NCBI GenBank assembly: GCA_030761205.1
Contig: JAULJL010000035.1
Span: forward strand, 15,355,001 to 15,419,000
Origin: Fremontodendron californicum
Taxonomy: Eukaryota; Streptophyta; Magnoliopsida; Malvales; Malvaceae
DNA: 64,000 nucleotides
Reading direction: 5' to 3'
Shown here piece by piece: positions 20,716 through 32,541 of the stretch; position 1 is the stretch's first letter, and every line of letters begins with the position of its first letter. The notes beneath the pieces were generated by a model that did no database searches, was not told where the DNA came from, and saw nothing but the letters and a program-made list of their open reading frames with translations. The translations under genes were made by a program, and so were the position numbers.

Positions 20716-21120
20716 ATGTTATAGTATCATTGAACTTGATATACCATTTTCGGGAAGCTTGTTTAAGTTCATATACTGACTTCTTAAGCTTACACATCAT
20801 ATGGCCTTTTCCTTCTACTGAGAAACCTTCAGGTTGGTCCACATAAACTTCTTCCTCAAGTTCTCATTAAGAGAGGTTGTTTTCACATCCATTTGATTTA
20901 GCTCTAAATCATAATGATCCATCAATACCATAATAATTCTTAATGAGTCTTTCTTTAAGACTGGCGAAAATGTCTCTTTCATGGCATCTAACCATTTGTC
21001 AGACTCATTACTTTTTATGGCTTATGAAAAAGAAATCGGATCTTTATAGATTCCAATATCAAAATTTTACTCTTGCAAATAAACTACGTAATCATTTGGA
21101 ATAGCCGATTTTCTTTCTCC
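20716..21120 (-). pseudogene. Copia reverse transcriptase, N-terminal part
   Basis: Frame fragments show the copia RT opening block (a degenerate DLELNQMDVKT), then MDQPEGFSVEGKGHMMCKLKKSVYELKQASRKWY in residue order, the standard approach to the RT palm. It stops after KFNDTI, where the Ogre-like LTR begins. It cannot be functional. Confidence 0.8.
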
Positions 21121-21281
21121 TTGAGATCTTCTTAATGGCATTCCTTATGGTTCATTTACATCAGATACATGTGGGTTATTTTCTTCCTGAGGAGTTTCAT
21201 CATTCAAATGTTGTTCAGCATTGTGAAAACGTTCTTCAACAGCTGGAACAATATTTAAAACAATTGTGGATAAATGAATAT

Positions 21282-22140
21282 TTACGGGTAAAAAAACATC
21301 AACCCCGATTTCCTATATGTCCATAACCTATCGTTCATTACTCCCACTAACTTCACCTTTTCAAGAAATCTAGCATTACCAGTTTCAACAATTCTTGAAT
21401 TATGGTTTGGACAATAAAATCTAAACCCTTTGGATTTCTCAGGATAACCAATAAAGTAACCACTAATCATTCGAGAAATCTAATTTCTTTTCATGTGGAT
21501 TATAAATTGTTACTTCCGCTTGACAACCCCAAACATGTATATGCCTTAGACTAGGTTTCCTTCCAGTCCACAGTTCAAAATGAGCTTTTGAGACTGCCTT
21601 ACTAGGAACCCTGTTTAATAAATACATGGCGATTTTAAGCATACACATCCACAAGAATTTGGGTAATGAGGAGTTGTTCATCATACTCCTATCCATATCC
21701 ATTAATGTCCGGTTACGCCTTTCTGCCACACCATTTTGTTGAGGTGTGCCTGGCATAGTGTATTGCGCACATATGCCACATTCTTCGAGGAATTTGCAAA
21801 TGGACTTGGACATTGTCCTGACTCATTATGTAATATTCACCACCTCTATCAGATCTTATGATTTTCACTTTCATGTCTAATTGTCTTTCAACCTCATTCA
21901 CATATACTTCAAGAGCATTTACCACGTGAGATTTTTCATTAAGCAAGTAGACATACCCATAACGTAAAAAATCATTGATAAAAGCGATAAAATACTTTTC
22001 TCCACTAAAGATGGAGCATCAAAAAGGTCCACATATATCAGTGTGTATAATTTCAAGAAGCTAGGTACTTCTTGTGGCACATATCTTACTGTGTTTGGTT
22101 TGCTTTCCCTTAATGCAATCCACACATATGTCAAAATCAA
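21282..22140 (-). pseudogene. Copia integrase, broken
   Basis: Overlapping open pieces (22140-21919, 21946-21713, 21813-21463, 21470-21282) carry integrase landmarks: IIRSDRGGEY, TPQQNGVAERRNRTL, LNRVPSKAV, PFELW-like FELWTGRKPSLRHIHVWGC, and GYFIGYPEKSKGFRFY. At least three frame changes separate them. Confidence 0.85.
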
Positions 22141-22645
22141 TAAATTTTAGATTTGGCAAAATCTCATTAATTACTAATCTTTTTAACCTTTCTTTGGATA
22201 TATAATCCAAAAGTCTATGCCACAAGAAAGCAGAACTTTCATTACGCTTAATTCCAACATTGCTATGAACAGTAAGTAAAGATTCAACAAAATTATGATC
22301 AAGTTTCAGTTTATATAAACCATTAGTAAGAATACCAGAACCAACAAAATCAATATTCTTAAACAAACTAAAACAAACATGTCCAAACTTAACATCAAAC
22401 CCAAATATATCAAGTTTTGAAAGGGAAATTAAATTTCTAGACACTGAAGGTACATAGAGAGTTTTTAATAGGTCTAGATGACAGCCAATATCTATGACCA
22501 AACGATAAGTCTCTATGCCTTCAATCAGAGCCTTCATGCAGTTCCCCATGAATAAAAAATTCTTAGTTGGGTTTGTGGTTTGGATCGTAAGGAATCCATG
22601 CATCATGTTGGATACATAAGTAGTAGCACCAGAATCAAGCCACAA
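22061..22645 (-). pseudogene. Copia protease and gag-pre-integrase domain
   Basis: 194 open residues begin WLDSGATTYVSN, the retropepsin active site of copia elements, and continue through LYVPSVSRNLISLSKLD to the GAG-pre-integrase box with LWHRLLDYISKERLKRLV and CVDCIKGKQTKHSK. This is the best-preserved part of the element; the flanking frames are broken. Confidence 0.85.
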
Positions 22646-23165
22646 GTATTATAAGGAACTTTAGTTAAGTTTGATTCGAAACATACAAAAGCATTAAGAT
22701 TACTTTTCTTTTCAAACCAAGCTTTACGTTTCGGACAATCTTTCTAATAGTGCCCCACTTTCTTACAAAAGCGAAACCTATCTGCCATTTGTTCCTTCTT
22801 ATCAGCCTCAGAATCTTTAGTAGGCGTTTATTCTTTTTAAACTTGTTGGTCTTGGCCTTAAGTCCTTTACCAGCTCTTTGACTCATGAGGTTAATGGAAT
22901 GACTCCCTTGATTTTCAGTCTTGTTTCCTCTTGAACAAGCATACTAGCCAATTGACTAATATTCCACTTGTCCTTAATAGTGTTATAGTTAATTTAAAAG
23001 GGCCTGTATTCATGATGCAATGAGTTCATAACAAACTACACTAAGAATGAGTCATCCACCATCATCCCTAAGGATTTTAGCCTTGCTGCAATATTTGTCA
23101 TCTCAATAATGTGCTCTTGCACTCCTCTCGACCCATAGTTCTGATAAGTAGACCAAAACCTATTC
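22646..23165 (-). pseudogene. Copia gag (UBN2-type), broken
   Basis: Reading the minus strand gives RGVQEHIIEMTNIAARLKSL and INYNTIKDKWNISQLASM with intervening stops, typical of copia Gag. These are followed by a Lys-rich region and a degraded zinc-knuckle region before the protease. Confidence 0.7.
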
Positions 23166-23170
23166 TTTTT

Positions 23171-23310
23171 AAGGTGTCTTAGTCAAGCTTAGGATTACTT
23201 TAAATAGGATAGATTCTATAGGTGACTAACCACACCTATATTAGATGATTAGTGGCGACTCCATAAGTTGCGTCTAGCATGCTGAATTCGTATTCGGCAT
23301 GTTATGACAA
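23171..23310. other. Unassigned junction DNA
   Basis: About 140 bp between the copia gag remnant and the start of the inhibitor-cluster duplication. It ends ...CATGTTATGACA and contains TGGCGACTCC, faintly like an Ogre-type LTR end, but too short to classify. Confidence 0.3.
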
Positions 23311-23518
23311 ACACATCTAAATTATTAATGGAGTAGAATTTGTATGTATTAGTTAGTACTCTTTCGACCTTAGGTTATGTATTAGTTAGTACTCTTTCGA
23401 ACTTAGGTTTTAGCTTAGTTGATTCATGTAATCAACTTTAAGATCTAGCATCTAACAGATTTGGGGTTCAAAACCAGCATTTGCAGCCTTTCTTTTATTT
23501 TTAGACTGTGACTTCCTT

Positions 23519-23562
<44 letters not shown>

Positions 23563-24797
23563 TCCTTAAATAATGTATGCTTATTTTTTAAAAAATTGAC
23601 AATTGATATTTTAAATTTTAAATTTTTTATTGAACTAAATTTTTATAAAATATATTTGAAAATCTCTTCATCCAAAATTTTTGAAAATTATTTTTATTTT
23701 TTAATTAGTAATATTTTTAAAATAAAATAAAATTAAAAAAAGTTTGACCCTAAAATTCAAATTACGACATTATTTATGAAACAGAAAGAATATAAAATAT
23801 ATATTTTGGATACGTAAATTAATATCTGGTGAAGTCATTATCATTTGATAAAAAAAACTTTGCTAACAAATGCCCTAAAGACAATTTTTAAGGTTATTAT
23901 ATATAGTAACTTATTCATCCAATGTATTGAAAATAATACATTATCAAATACTGCATTTAATACAATTTTTTTTATAAATAATATATTAATTAACTTTAAA
24001 AAATATCTTAAAAGCAACAAAACCCTTTGATAAATTAGATGATACGATCAATATTGAGGCATTTTATGGAACAAGTTTTTCAATATGGATGTCAAAGATG
24101 ATTAGATATCCTCGCCCCTATTCTCTGTCTCCTTTGATGTTTCTTTATTATAATACTGTCATGTGTTCAGTTAATTAATAATTTATAAATACGTGCTAAA
24201 AAATAATTAGAGAGATACAAAAAGAGATACAAAAAAGAGACAGAAGAAATTTGTTCGTCAAAAACAAGGCTCAAAACAGAATATAAAAAAGTTAATTATT
24301 CAAACCTTCCGTACACATTGACCTAGTGGGAAATTACTTAATCAATGATGATATAATTAAAAAAACATTGTTCAGAGGGAATATGGGATTAAGAAAAGTC
24401 AATCCTCTTTTCTCCTCTATACACATGCATTGAACTATTGGACTTAAATCTTAATTAATAGTGAATGATAAATTATTTTACAATAGTTTTAATTTATGTT
24501 AAGTGGTGTTATTTTAAGTTTTGGAATTTATGATTTTATATTTAAGTTGAATTTTTTTTTTTTTTATAGCCAATTGGTTTTAATTTTAATACTTAATATG
24601 GTATCATAATTTATGTTTATCTTGTTCTCCCTGCATGTGCTTATTCTACTCTTCCTAAGTATGTCATATGGTACTGCTCTTTCTGAGTTTGTCAATAGTC
24701 CCACCTATATGTAATGATGACTTGTTAAGTGGTGTTATCTCAAATTTGTTAAGTTTTAAATTGTTTGTAATTTTATATTTAAGTTGAATCTCTCCAC

Positions 24798-25094
24798 TAA
24801 ACATGGCCACGAGCCGTGTATCCGTCGGATCCGACAAGTTCGACCCGAATTGGATCGGATTTGTGATAGAATTTTTGTAATATGAGCCGATCAGGCCCGG
24901 ATTACTATTTAATCAATAAAAATATTTTTATTTGAATTTAATTATGAAAATATATAAATATTAATATTTTAATATATTTCAAACAGTAAAATAAGTTTTC
25001 AAACCCAACAGGCTAGGCTCAGGTTGGGTCTAGACAAAACAAATTTTTTTGCTATTCAAACTGACTCATCTAATCCAACTCATGAACACCTCTA
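24798..25094. mobile_element. MITE-like element, older family member in unit 1
   Basis: About 300 bp with ends resembling TAGA(T)TGGCCATGAGCC and its inverted partner GACTCATGAACACCTCTA. The core is rich in GATCCGA/GACCCG. The same insert is present at the same place in units 2 and 3, so it predates the duplication. Confidence 0.5.
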
Positions 25095-26268
25095 CTCTAC
25101 ACGTATTATCAATTAATATTCAGTTACATACTTACCAATTTGAATACATAGTATATCCAAGAACCAAGATAATAAATGTAATTAATCTTCCTTCTCGGGA
25201 CATGCAATTAGGACTTTTCAAACTTTATCTCATTTGTGTGATCATTCCCTTTTTCTCTTCATTTTTGCTTTCACATGCATTGAAAATTCTCTGCTTGCTC
25301 CATAGACGTGTCTTTTATTACTTTCTTGCTTACGTGCTTGGCTAGCTACATATGACAGTTTAGGTTACTTGTATGTTTATCAGGTCGACATCATTGATTC
25401 TTAGACTAGAATACATATTTTTAAATCGCAGTCGCTAATTTCATCGTGTAATAATATCACAAGTTTTACACAATAGGTAAAATACGAAAATTTTAATTTC
25501 TTTTACATTACAATTATTACGTTACATAACGATCGCATTTTAAAACTATGTATTAATAGAATACCATGGCAGTTAGCTATTTGTTCTAAAAAGTTTCGAG
25601 ATGAATAGCTGATATCTTTCCTATATGTAATATCTGCAAACAAAGCAGACATTGAGCCTCTCGAATAAGCTTAATTTGCTGAAATACATAAACAAACTTT
25701 CTATTTGTCAATCCATGTTTGTGCATGTTAATTAAGAACCACATAACTTAAAAATAAACACATAAATAAATATTTTGAAAACAGGATAAAGTATAAATTT
25801 GTGCTACTACGTTAAACATATAGTTAAAGGTGATAATTAGACGGATCGAGTCGGTCAAGTTTATTTCAAGTTGAAGAAAATGTAAATAATTTTGGCTTTG
25901 AAGTACTTTAGATTTGAATCATCTCGGATTTAAAGCATTTTAGGTTAAAATCATTTGGGTTGAAATTCAGATTATTTGAGTTTGGATTATTGCATCGAAT
26001 TAATTCAGGTCTAAAATATTGAATTTTAATTTTAATTTTAATTGTTCGAATTTGAATTACTTATAGTTCAAGATATTACGAATTTAAATTGTCTCAAGTT
26101 TAGATTGAACAGTTAGAATTGTTGATTTTAATTTTTTCTTTTTTTTTTATCGAACTGACTTTGATTGGGTTTAGATTCAACAAATTGATTGAATATTTTG
26201 AATTCAAGTCAATTTTTCAAACTCTAAATATATTCTATTTAAAAGCTTAAACTAGCACGTGAGAATTG

Positions 26269-26273
26269 TTGAT
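26269..26273. repeat. Target-site duplication TTGAT of E3, left copy
   Basis: TTGAT at 26269-26273 and 35704-35708, directly flanking the LTRs. The uninterrupted paralogue is at about 54318-54328. Confidence 0.93.
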
Positions 26274-28330
26274 TGATGCACCCAAAAGAGTGTATCTTAT
26301 TTAACCTTGCACTAAAAAGATAAATTGTAAGTATAGTAGTTAGCAAGGGTCGAGTCCTCAGGGATTGGGTTTTAGTTTATAAGTTAATAGTTTAAAACTT
26401 AAATTCAAGAACAATAAAAGAAAATGGGTTTTTGAAGCCAGATTTAAACTAAAGTAAATAATAAGAATAAGATGCAAGGCGGTATAACCAGCCAATAAAA
26501 ATATATATACTAAATTAGGCGGTATAACCAGCCAATAAAAATATATATACTAAATTAGGCGGTATAACCAGCCAATAAAAATAAAACAAAGTTAATATAC
26601 AAATTAGGCGGTATAACCAGCCAATAAAAATAAATATAAAAAATAAGCAAACTAAAAGTAAGAAAACAAGTAAGTAAGAAGAATCAAATATGAAAAATAT
26701 GGTTAAGGTTTCATTCTCCACCACTAGACATCATTAAGAATCAATTTCAGATCTATCAATATCAACCAACTATCAAAGTTAACAACCGTAGATAACAACA
26801 AGCTCTGTTATCCCAATCTTTCCTTAGTTTGTCGTTAAATAGAACAAGCTCTCTATTTAATCTCTAACCATTAAACAACCTAGAATAAGCTCTCTAAATT
26901 CAATTTAATGGCAGCTTTATGATGAGAAAGATAGGTTGATCTAAGCAACAAACACATAAGCTCGGATTGTTCAACTTAGGTTATGTTCCACTTTGCAATT
27001 ATTGAAAACTTGACCATAATCATTAATCACAAATTGCCACTTATGAATAGGAAATCAAGACAATTACACGGATCAAGACTCCTAAACTAGCAATAGATAA
27101 TTATCAAGATCTATCTAGTTGTACACCTAAATAAATCAAGACAACATCATGAACAATTCTTGTAGAAGAACATAAGCAACTTTGATAGAAAATTAATGAT
27201 AGATAGAATCTAAAAATCAATCACAAAACATGTCTAGGGCTTTGAAATCACCCTTAACCAAATAGAAGTTTAGCCTAGCATAGGCATCATAAACATAAAA
27301 TTAAATAGAATCTAAGAAGAAAATAAAAGAAAGAAAGAAGAAGAAGAAGAATATTAATTATCCAACCTCTTGCTCTTTCTAAAGAAAAAGAAAACTAGAG
27401 AAAAGAAAGAAGAAGAAAACTTAGAGAATTTTATTACAATGGCTAATATCCTACCTATGTACAATATCCTCCTCTACAATCATCCAAGTCCCTCTATTTA
27501 TACACATTTTGGAAGACTAAATGACAAGAGACAAGCTTTACAAATTTCAAAGGTAGGTATAATAGGTGGGTGAATTTTTCTAACAATTTTCGTCATATTG
27601 TATGACAATTTTGATCAGCCAACTTGATGGTCGATTTCGTCAATGTTGGAGGCCTGATCTGATCACATGGTCTTCTAGAAAAAGGTTCCCCTATCAGTTA
27701 CGGATCCATAGCCGTTGGAATCAGCTCATTTGCTGATGTGGATAAGCAGATATGGGCAAAATACGAAAACATGCCAGCACAGACGTCATTGCACATCAGC
27801 CAACTTGATGGTCAATTTCGTCAATATTAGAGGCCTGATCTGATCATATGGTCTTCTAGACAAAGGTTCCCGTATCAGTTACGGATCCATAGCCATTGGA
27901 ATCAGCTCATTTACTGATGTGGATAAGCAGATATGGGCAAAATACGAAAACAGGTCAGCACAGACGTCATTGCACATCAGCCAACTTGATGGTCGATTTC
28001 GCTAGGGAAAACGACTCCGTTTCAAGAAGTATAAAACATGAAAAAGATAGATATGCCTCTTAGCTTTGCACGGATACAAATTTCAGCCTTATTGCTTCAG
28101 TGAAACTCCAGATATAGCTGATATGGAAAAATGTGTCGGAACTGGAACTGAACTGGATTTGCCCTTAATTCTAGTAATCTGAAATCACTCAAAGAAACTT
28201 GTGAAAAACACCAAATTACATAAAAATATAAAAGATCATAAACACAATTAGACTAAACAATAATAACTCGTATTTGACACAAAACAATAATAAAACATAA
28301 CTAAAAACTATATAATTATACGAGTTATCA
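26274..28330 (-). repeat. 3' LTR of E3
   Basis: 2057 bp, TGATGCACCC...GAGTTATCA. It holds four copies of the AGGCGGTATAACCAGCC stem-loop repeat (26477, 26517, 26557, 26606), which in E2/E4 lie in the leader instead, and a 181-bp tandem duplication (27614-27975). TATA box (minus) at 27495-27502. Confidence 0.93.
27614..27975 (-). repeat. 181-bp tandem duplication in the U3 of E3
   Basis: Two copies start ATCAGCCAACTTGATGGTC at 27614 and 27795; a third, partial start is at 27976. E2 and E4 have a single copy. The second LTR carries the same at 34987-35348. It lies upstream of the TATA box in element sense, so it may duplicate enhancer sequence. Confidence 0.85.
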
Positions 28331-30454
28331 CACCCCCACACTTAGATTGTTGCTAGTCCCTAGCAACGACTCAATAAAAATAAAATAAGAAAATCTAATC
28401 TAATCCACTTTCGTAGGAAATCACGGTGGCACTTAGCATGTGACACAAGCCTTTAAACCCCTAGGTGTCCCTAGTGGACGAGTTTAGTCTCGTGAGGGTT
28501 TACTAGAACGATACCCACAAACATTGAAAAATTAAAATATAAATAAACTTCATATAAATAAACTACATATACTAAAAATATTTACTCCTAATCCTTTCAA
28601 TACAAATTAGAGACAATATTTGAACAAGTCTTATAAACTAATCAATAGCTTAAAAAATTTCACAAAAAATCATGCTTGAATGTAAATTGTTTGAGTTAAG
28701 CCAATATTAACATAACATATTTCAATCAAAATAGTGCATATTCAAACTTAATCTCAACTTCTCACATGGGATACTCTCTTGATTTTCACTCTTTAAAGTA
28801 GTGGTAAAGTGTTTACACTCAATCAATCTCATGAAAACACTTCTACCATATGCTTGCTTGTCCACCTATTCTCCACTAAAAGATCATGCAACTTCATAAA
28901 TCAAGAGGTCTTTAATCAAGGTTGTAATGGGGCCAAGGGGTTTGTAATGTGGTTGAAGAACAAAAGGATAAAGATATCACAAAGGTTCCAAAGAGTTCAT
29001 AAAGTTTAGAGACATAAAAAAATTATACAAAGAAACTTCTCAAAACTCTTTACATAGTCACCTAGTAACATAGGCTAAATATTCATGTTGAGCCTTTGCA
29101 TCATTCTAACCAACTTTGTAACATCTTTTTCTTTACTTTAACTAGAAGTTCAAGAGAAGATTTTTTTATTTTTTTATTTTTTATATGAGAATGTATTTGA
29201 CAATGATCCCTTTCTTTTTCTCTTGACTTTTTTCTTTCTTTTCCCCCCACACTTATTTCTTGTTTCTAACCCAAATTTTCAATAAATCTTCTTTGTCTTT
29301 GCAACTTGTCTCAAAACATGCTAATTCATCTTTTGGAACAAAGGTAAAGATATAAGTATATTTAGGTTAGGGACAAGTTATGGTTACCAAAGATATAGCT
29401 TATTCAATGTAGGCTCAAATTGGTTCACTAAGGGTGTGTTCTCTTGGAACATTAATAATGGATGGCTGTTTGGCTCTGGTTATAATCCTAATGCCTCTAT
29501 CATATTCATGTTGTCACATGTATCAATATAGTCTCAAACGGTTTAAAGCAAGTTCTAGAGAATCATGTAATCATAAGAGCACTCAAGAAAGAAATTAGAT
29601 TGATTTGTATAATGCATCAATCATTATAGGCTCAAAAACTCACAAGGATGATTATACAAGTCAGATTAAGTCTAAACATGCTTCTTTCTCAATCAACATA
29701 TCATATTAACATTGGCTCATAAAAGATTGACATCAAGCTCAATTCTCATGAAAATCTTCTCACTAATAAATCTGTTTTAGACTTATGCAATTCATATCTC
29801 ATCATTGTATTAAAAAGGAACTAAAACACACTAAAAAAAGAATAATAATAATAATAATAAAGACTCATAAAAAAAAAATAGTAGACAAAAATAAAAGAAA
29901 TCCTAAATCATTCCCCCCACACTTAATTCTTACATTGTCCTCAATGTAAGTCTATTAACCCAAATGAAAGAATCATGTGTAAGAGAAAAAAACTAATACA
30001 TAAGAATAGGAACAACTAAGACTCAAAACAAAACAAACCCATGCAACCTAAATAATCCTAAAATACTAAACAAAAATTAACAAGTAAACATAAAAAGATT
30101 AAAATCAAACTGACAAGGTATGTCTCAAGTCTCCCTTACTCAGACCTTGTTCAGAATGAATACTTCTAAATTGCTTAAAACACAACAAACTTTTTTTTTT
30201 TTTTGAAAAGAAGAAATCAAACTCACAAGGTATGTCTCAAGTCTCCCTTACTCAGACCTTGTTCAAAATGAATACTTCTAAATGGCTTAAAACACAACAA
30301 ACTTTTTTTTTTTTTTTTAAATTAGCAAAATATGTCCCTTATCCCCTACTAAAATATGACATTATCCCCAATGTCAAATTTATGAGATATTACCTGCAGA
30401 GGTTGCTAACCACTTATTATAACTGAGACACAACAAACAAAATGTTAGATAATG
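28331..30454 (-). other. Non-coding 3' region and polypurine tract of E3
   Basis: The sense-strand tract GTGTGGGGGTG abuts the LTR at 28331. Further G-rich tracts occur near 29243-29256 and 29913-29925, the last next to the hairpin CTTACATTG-AGGA-CAATGTAAG. A 100-bp block around 'aggtatgtctcaagtctccc' is duplicated (30114-30180 and 30227-30300). No ORF is supported. Confidence 0.7.
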
Positions 30455-31102
30455 TCACAAAGACAAAGTGCAATCCACTCCTTGCTCGTCCATATCTCTT
30501 TTTCTTTTTCCGAGCGTTTGCGAAACAACCGTAGCAGATAAATACTCATAAGCTTGGAGCTTTTTGAGTAAATCTTCAATGGTTGTAGCAGAAATTATGG
30601 TTCTCCTTGCCTCTGAAAACATGAATCCATTATCCACAGCATTATCTAAATATGAAAGCAAATTACTAAAATAACCATTAATATTAAGCAAACCAATGGG
30701 TTTCTTATTTGTGACCAAAGATGACCAAGAAGCCACGCAAGCTATTTCTTCCAATGTACCCAGACCTCCTGGTAAAGCAATGAATGCATCGGCAGAATGG
30801 TACATGATTGTTATCCGTTCAGGGATACTCCAGACTTGTATTTCCTTACCCAAGGTAGGTCCACAAAAATCTGTGAATAGTTTTGGCACGATTCCTAGAA
30901 CTGGACTTCCTCCGGCGTGTGCTGCTGTAGCGACTGCTCCCATTAAACCCGTACTACCGCCTCCATAAATCAACTGGATCTTTTGTTGGGCAAGTATTAC
31001 TCCAACTCTTATGGCTTCATCAGCGAATATGTTATTTTTCCCTGGATAAGCACCTCCAAAAACACAAATTTTTTTAATGCGTTGGGACGAAGTACTTTCC
31101 AT
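30455..31102 (-). CDS. LOG-like cytokinin-activating enzyme (retroelement-borne), E3 copy
   Basis: 215 aa, intact. PGGLGTLEE and Arg96 are conserved. Relative to E2 it has His43 to Gln, Glu64 to Gly, Val84 to Leu and Cys187 to Tyr, none in the signature motifs. It sits 371 bases downstream of the E3 finger protein on the same strand. Retention of the frame in a recombinant element that lost its capsid and protease argues that this gene is kept with the transcript unit or came in recently. Confidence 0.9.
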   Translation of the reverse strand: MESTSSQRIKKICVFGGAYPGKNNIFADEAIRVGVILAQQKIQLIYGGGSTGLMGAVATAAHAGGSPVLGIVPKLFTDFCGPTLGKEIQVWSIPERITIMYHSADAFIALPGGLGTLEEIACVASWSSLVTNKKPIGLLNINGYFSNLLSYLDNAVDNGFMFSEARRTIISATTIEDLLKKLQAYEYLSATVVSQTLGKRKRDMDEQGVDCTLSL

Positions 31103-31473
31103 TTTTTTTTTCTTTTTTTTTTGTGCCTGAAAGAGAATGAGTACATGGTGTAATATATAGAGGACTGAGTAGTGAATCAGACAAGAGTAATAATGTCGCC
31201 GAAAGTGTATCTGACCTGTCAGAAGAAAATGTTAACCTAACAAAAGATTTTTTACGTGATTTCAGGAAGAAAATCAAAAAGAGAAGAAAAAATCAACCGT
31301 AAAAGACAAATAAAAAAAAAAAGAGAATAATTATACAAATCGAACAACATTTAAATTAAACCAAAATAAAGTTATTGAAAATCAAACCAAAAGCTGAGAA
31401 GTCATTTATTGTAGTTGTGACTGTGGCTCACATCTTCCTCTGGTTTTACGTCCAGAAACGGCTTAAACGCCTT

Positions 31474-32010
31474 CTATGAGTCGAGGATATACTTCCCATC
31501 CAGTTTTCTTACAAGCTGGCAAACAGGGTCTTTTAACATCAGATTCCCAAGATGTTGCCATTCCCTTTGGAATTGCGGCCATAAATCAAGAATTTCTCTT
31601 TGTACGTCTCCACTAGGATGCGTCTCAAGAGAAAGTTGGATATTTCCCAAATTCTCCTTACTCAGTCCATCCTTAATGAATTCAATTTTATCATCTCGAT
31701 TAGAGGACGGAATCCCAATAGAACGACATTTACCATTACACGTCCATCGTGCACATTTGTGGCAATTTGAACTCATGCGCTTTGCTCGTCGCTTCTTTGC
31801 AAAAGTGCTTCTACCTGTACCTGGTAAATGCAAAACAGGAAGATATTCATCTTCACGTACCTTGGCTTCAATTATCCAACGTATGTCTCCAGGAATCCCT
31901 TTGTGCATAAGCATTCTTAATCTTTCAAATCGAACTTGGTAAAGCTTCAGTAAAATATTTCGAGGAAAAGGAGGAAATCGTTTCTGCAATCTTGTGAGAA
32001 TATCATCCAT
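31474..32010 (-). CDS. Cysteine-rich nucleic-acid-binding-like protein, E3 copy
   Basis: 178 aa, intact. GRSTFAKKRRAKR (66-78) and all four finger cysteines (83, 86, 91, 95) are conserved; Tyr70 of E2 is Phe here, a conservative aromatic change. Other differences from E2 are in the N-terminal Leu/Arg-rich part (Leu28 to Phe, Asn36 to His, Glu41 to Gly) and one near the end (His174 to Tyr). A TATA-like box lies at 32057-32065. For family and role see the E2 copy; the virus-like origin is an inference from motif layout. Confidence 0.72.
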   Translation of the reverse strand: MDDILTRLQKRFPPFPRNILLKLYQVRFERLRMLMHKGIPGDIRWIIEAKVREDEYLPVLHLPGTGRSTFAKKRRAKRMSSNCHKCARWTCNGKCRSIGIPSSNRDDKIEFIKDGLSKENLGNIQLSLETHPSGDVQREILDLWPQFQREWQHLGNLMLKDPVCQLVRKLDGKYILDS

Positions 32011-32541
32011 CCTGAAAAAAAATGAAAAAAAAAATGAAAGAGAAATTGAAAGAGAAATTTATATACAATATCAGTTTTGTGGGTAGCTGATGGAACCGAT
32101 TTAAATAATCACGGAGTACCGTTATCCGCCATTTAACCGGGGTTAAAAAAAATTATATTTACATCTAGTGTTTTTCAAAACAAGGATCAGAAAGAAAAAC
32201 AACATAAAAAGACTCAAAAACAAAACACTCTAAATAAAATCCTAAATTCTTCCCCCCACACATAATTCTTACATTGTCATTAATGTAATGCTATTATCCC
32301 CCAATGCAAGAATTATATGTAAGAGAAAAGAACTATTAAACAAAAGAAACTTATGCAGCCTAAATGAACTTAAAAGCAGTAAACACAATTAACAAAGAAA
32401 CATAAGAAATAAAATAAAAATAATAAAAATAATAAAAGAAAAAGGAAAAGAAAGAGAAAGCAAATCTGAATATGGAAGGTTGGCAATTTCATCTTTAATT
32501 GGGCTGCCTTCCCAATTAACACTTGAGTTAGTGTTTTGAAT

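Larger units (their letters stand above)
20716..23170 (-). mobile_element. Degenerate Ty1/copia retrotransposon, truncated by the Ogre-like element
   Basis: On the minus strand, in copia order: gag, protease, integrase, then the start of reverse transcriptase, ending abruptly at 20716. Many stops and frameshifts show age. No copia LTR was recognised at the right end. The region between 23170 and 23310 is unassigned. Confidence 0.8.
23311..26273. repeat. Segmental duplication unit 1, left part (intergenic)
   Basis: Collinear with 51299-54335 and with 62379-64000 (about 90% or more by eye). Contains an (AT)n run (23521-23558), a MITE-like insert (24798-25094) and AT-rich sequence. No ORF is supported. 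It is interrupted at 26273/35704 by E3 and continues at 35709. Confidence 0.8.

Noticed and set aside
23521..23558. (AT)n tracts here and at 49428, 54628, 58031 and 60516 as origins or scaffold sites
   Set aside because: Ordinary plant microsatellites of variable length between paralogues; no further evidence.
26477..26630. Direct repeats with spacers as a CRISPR-like array
   Set aside because: Eukaryotic retroelement LTR or leader; AT-rich spacers are related to one another and the repeats are only about 20 bp.
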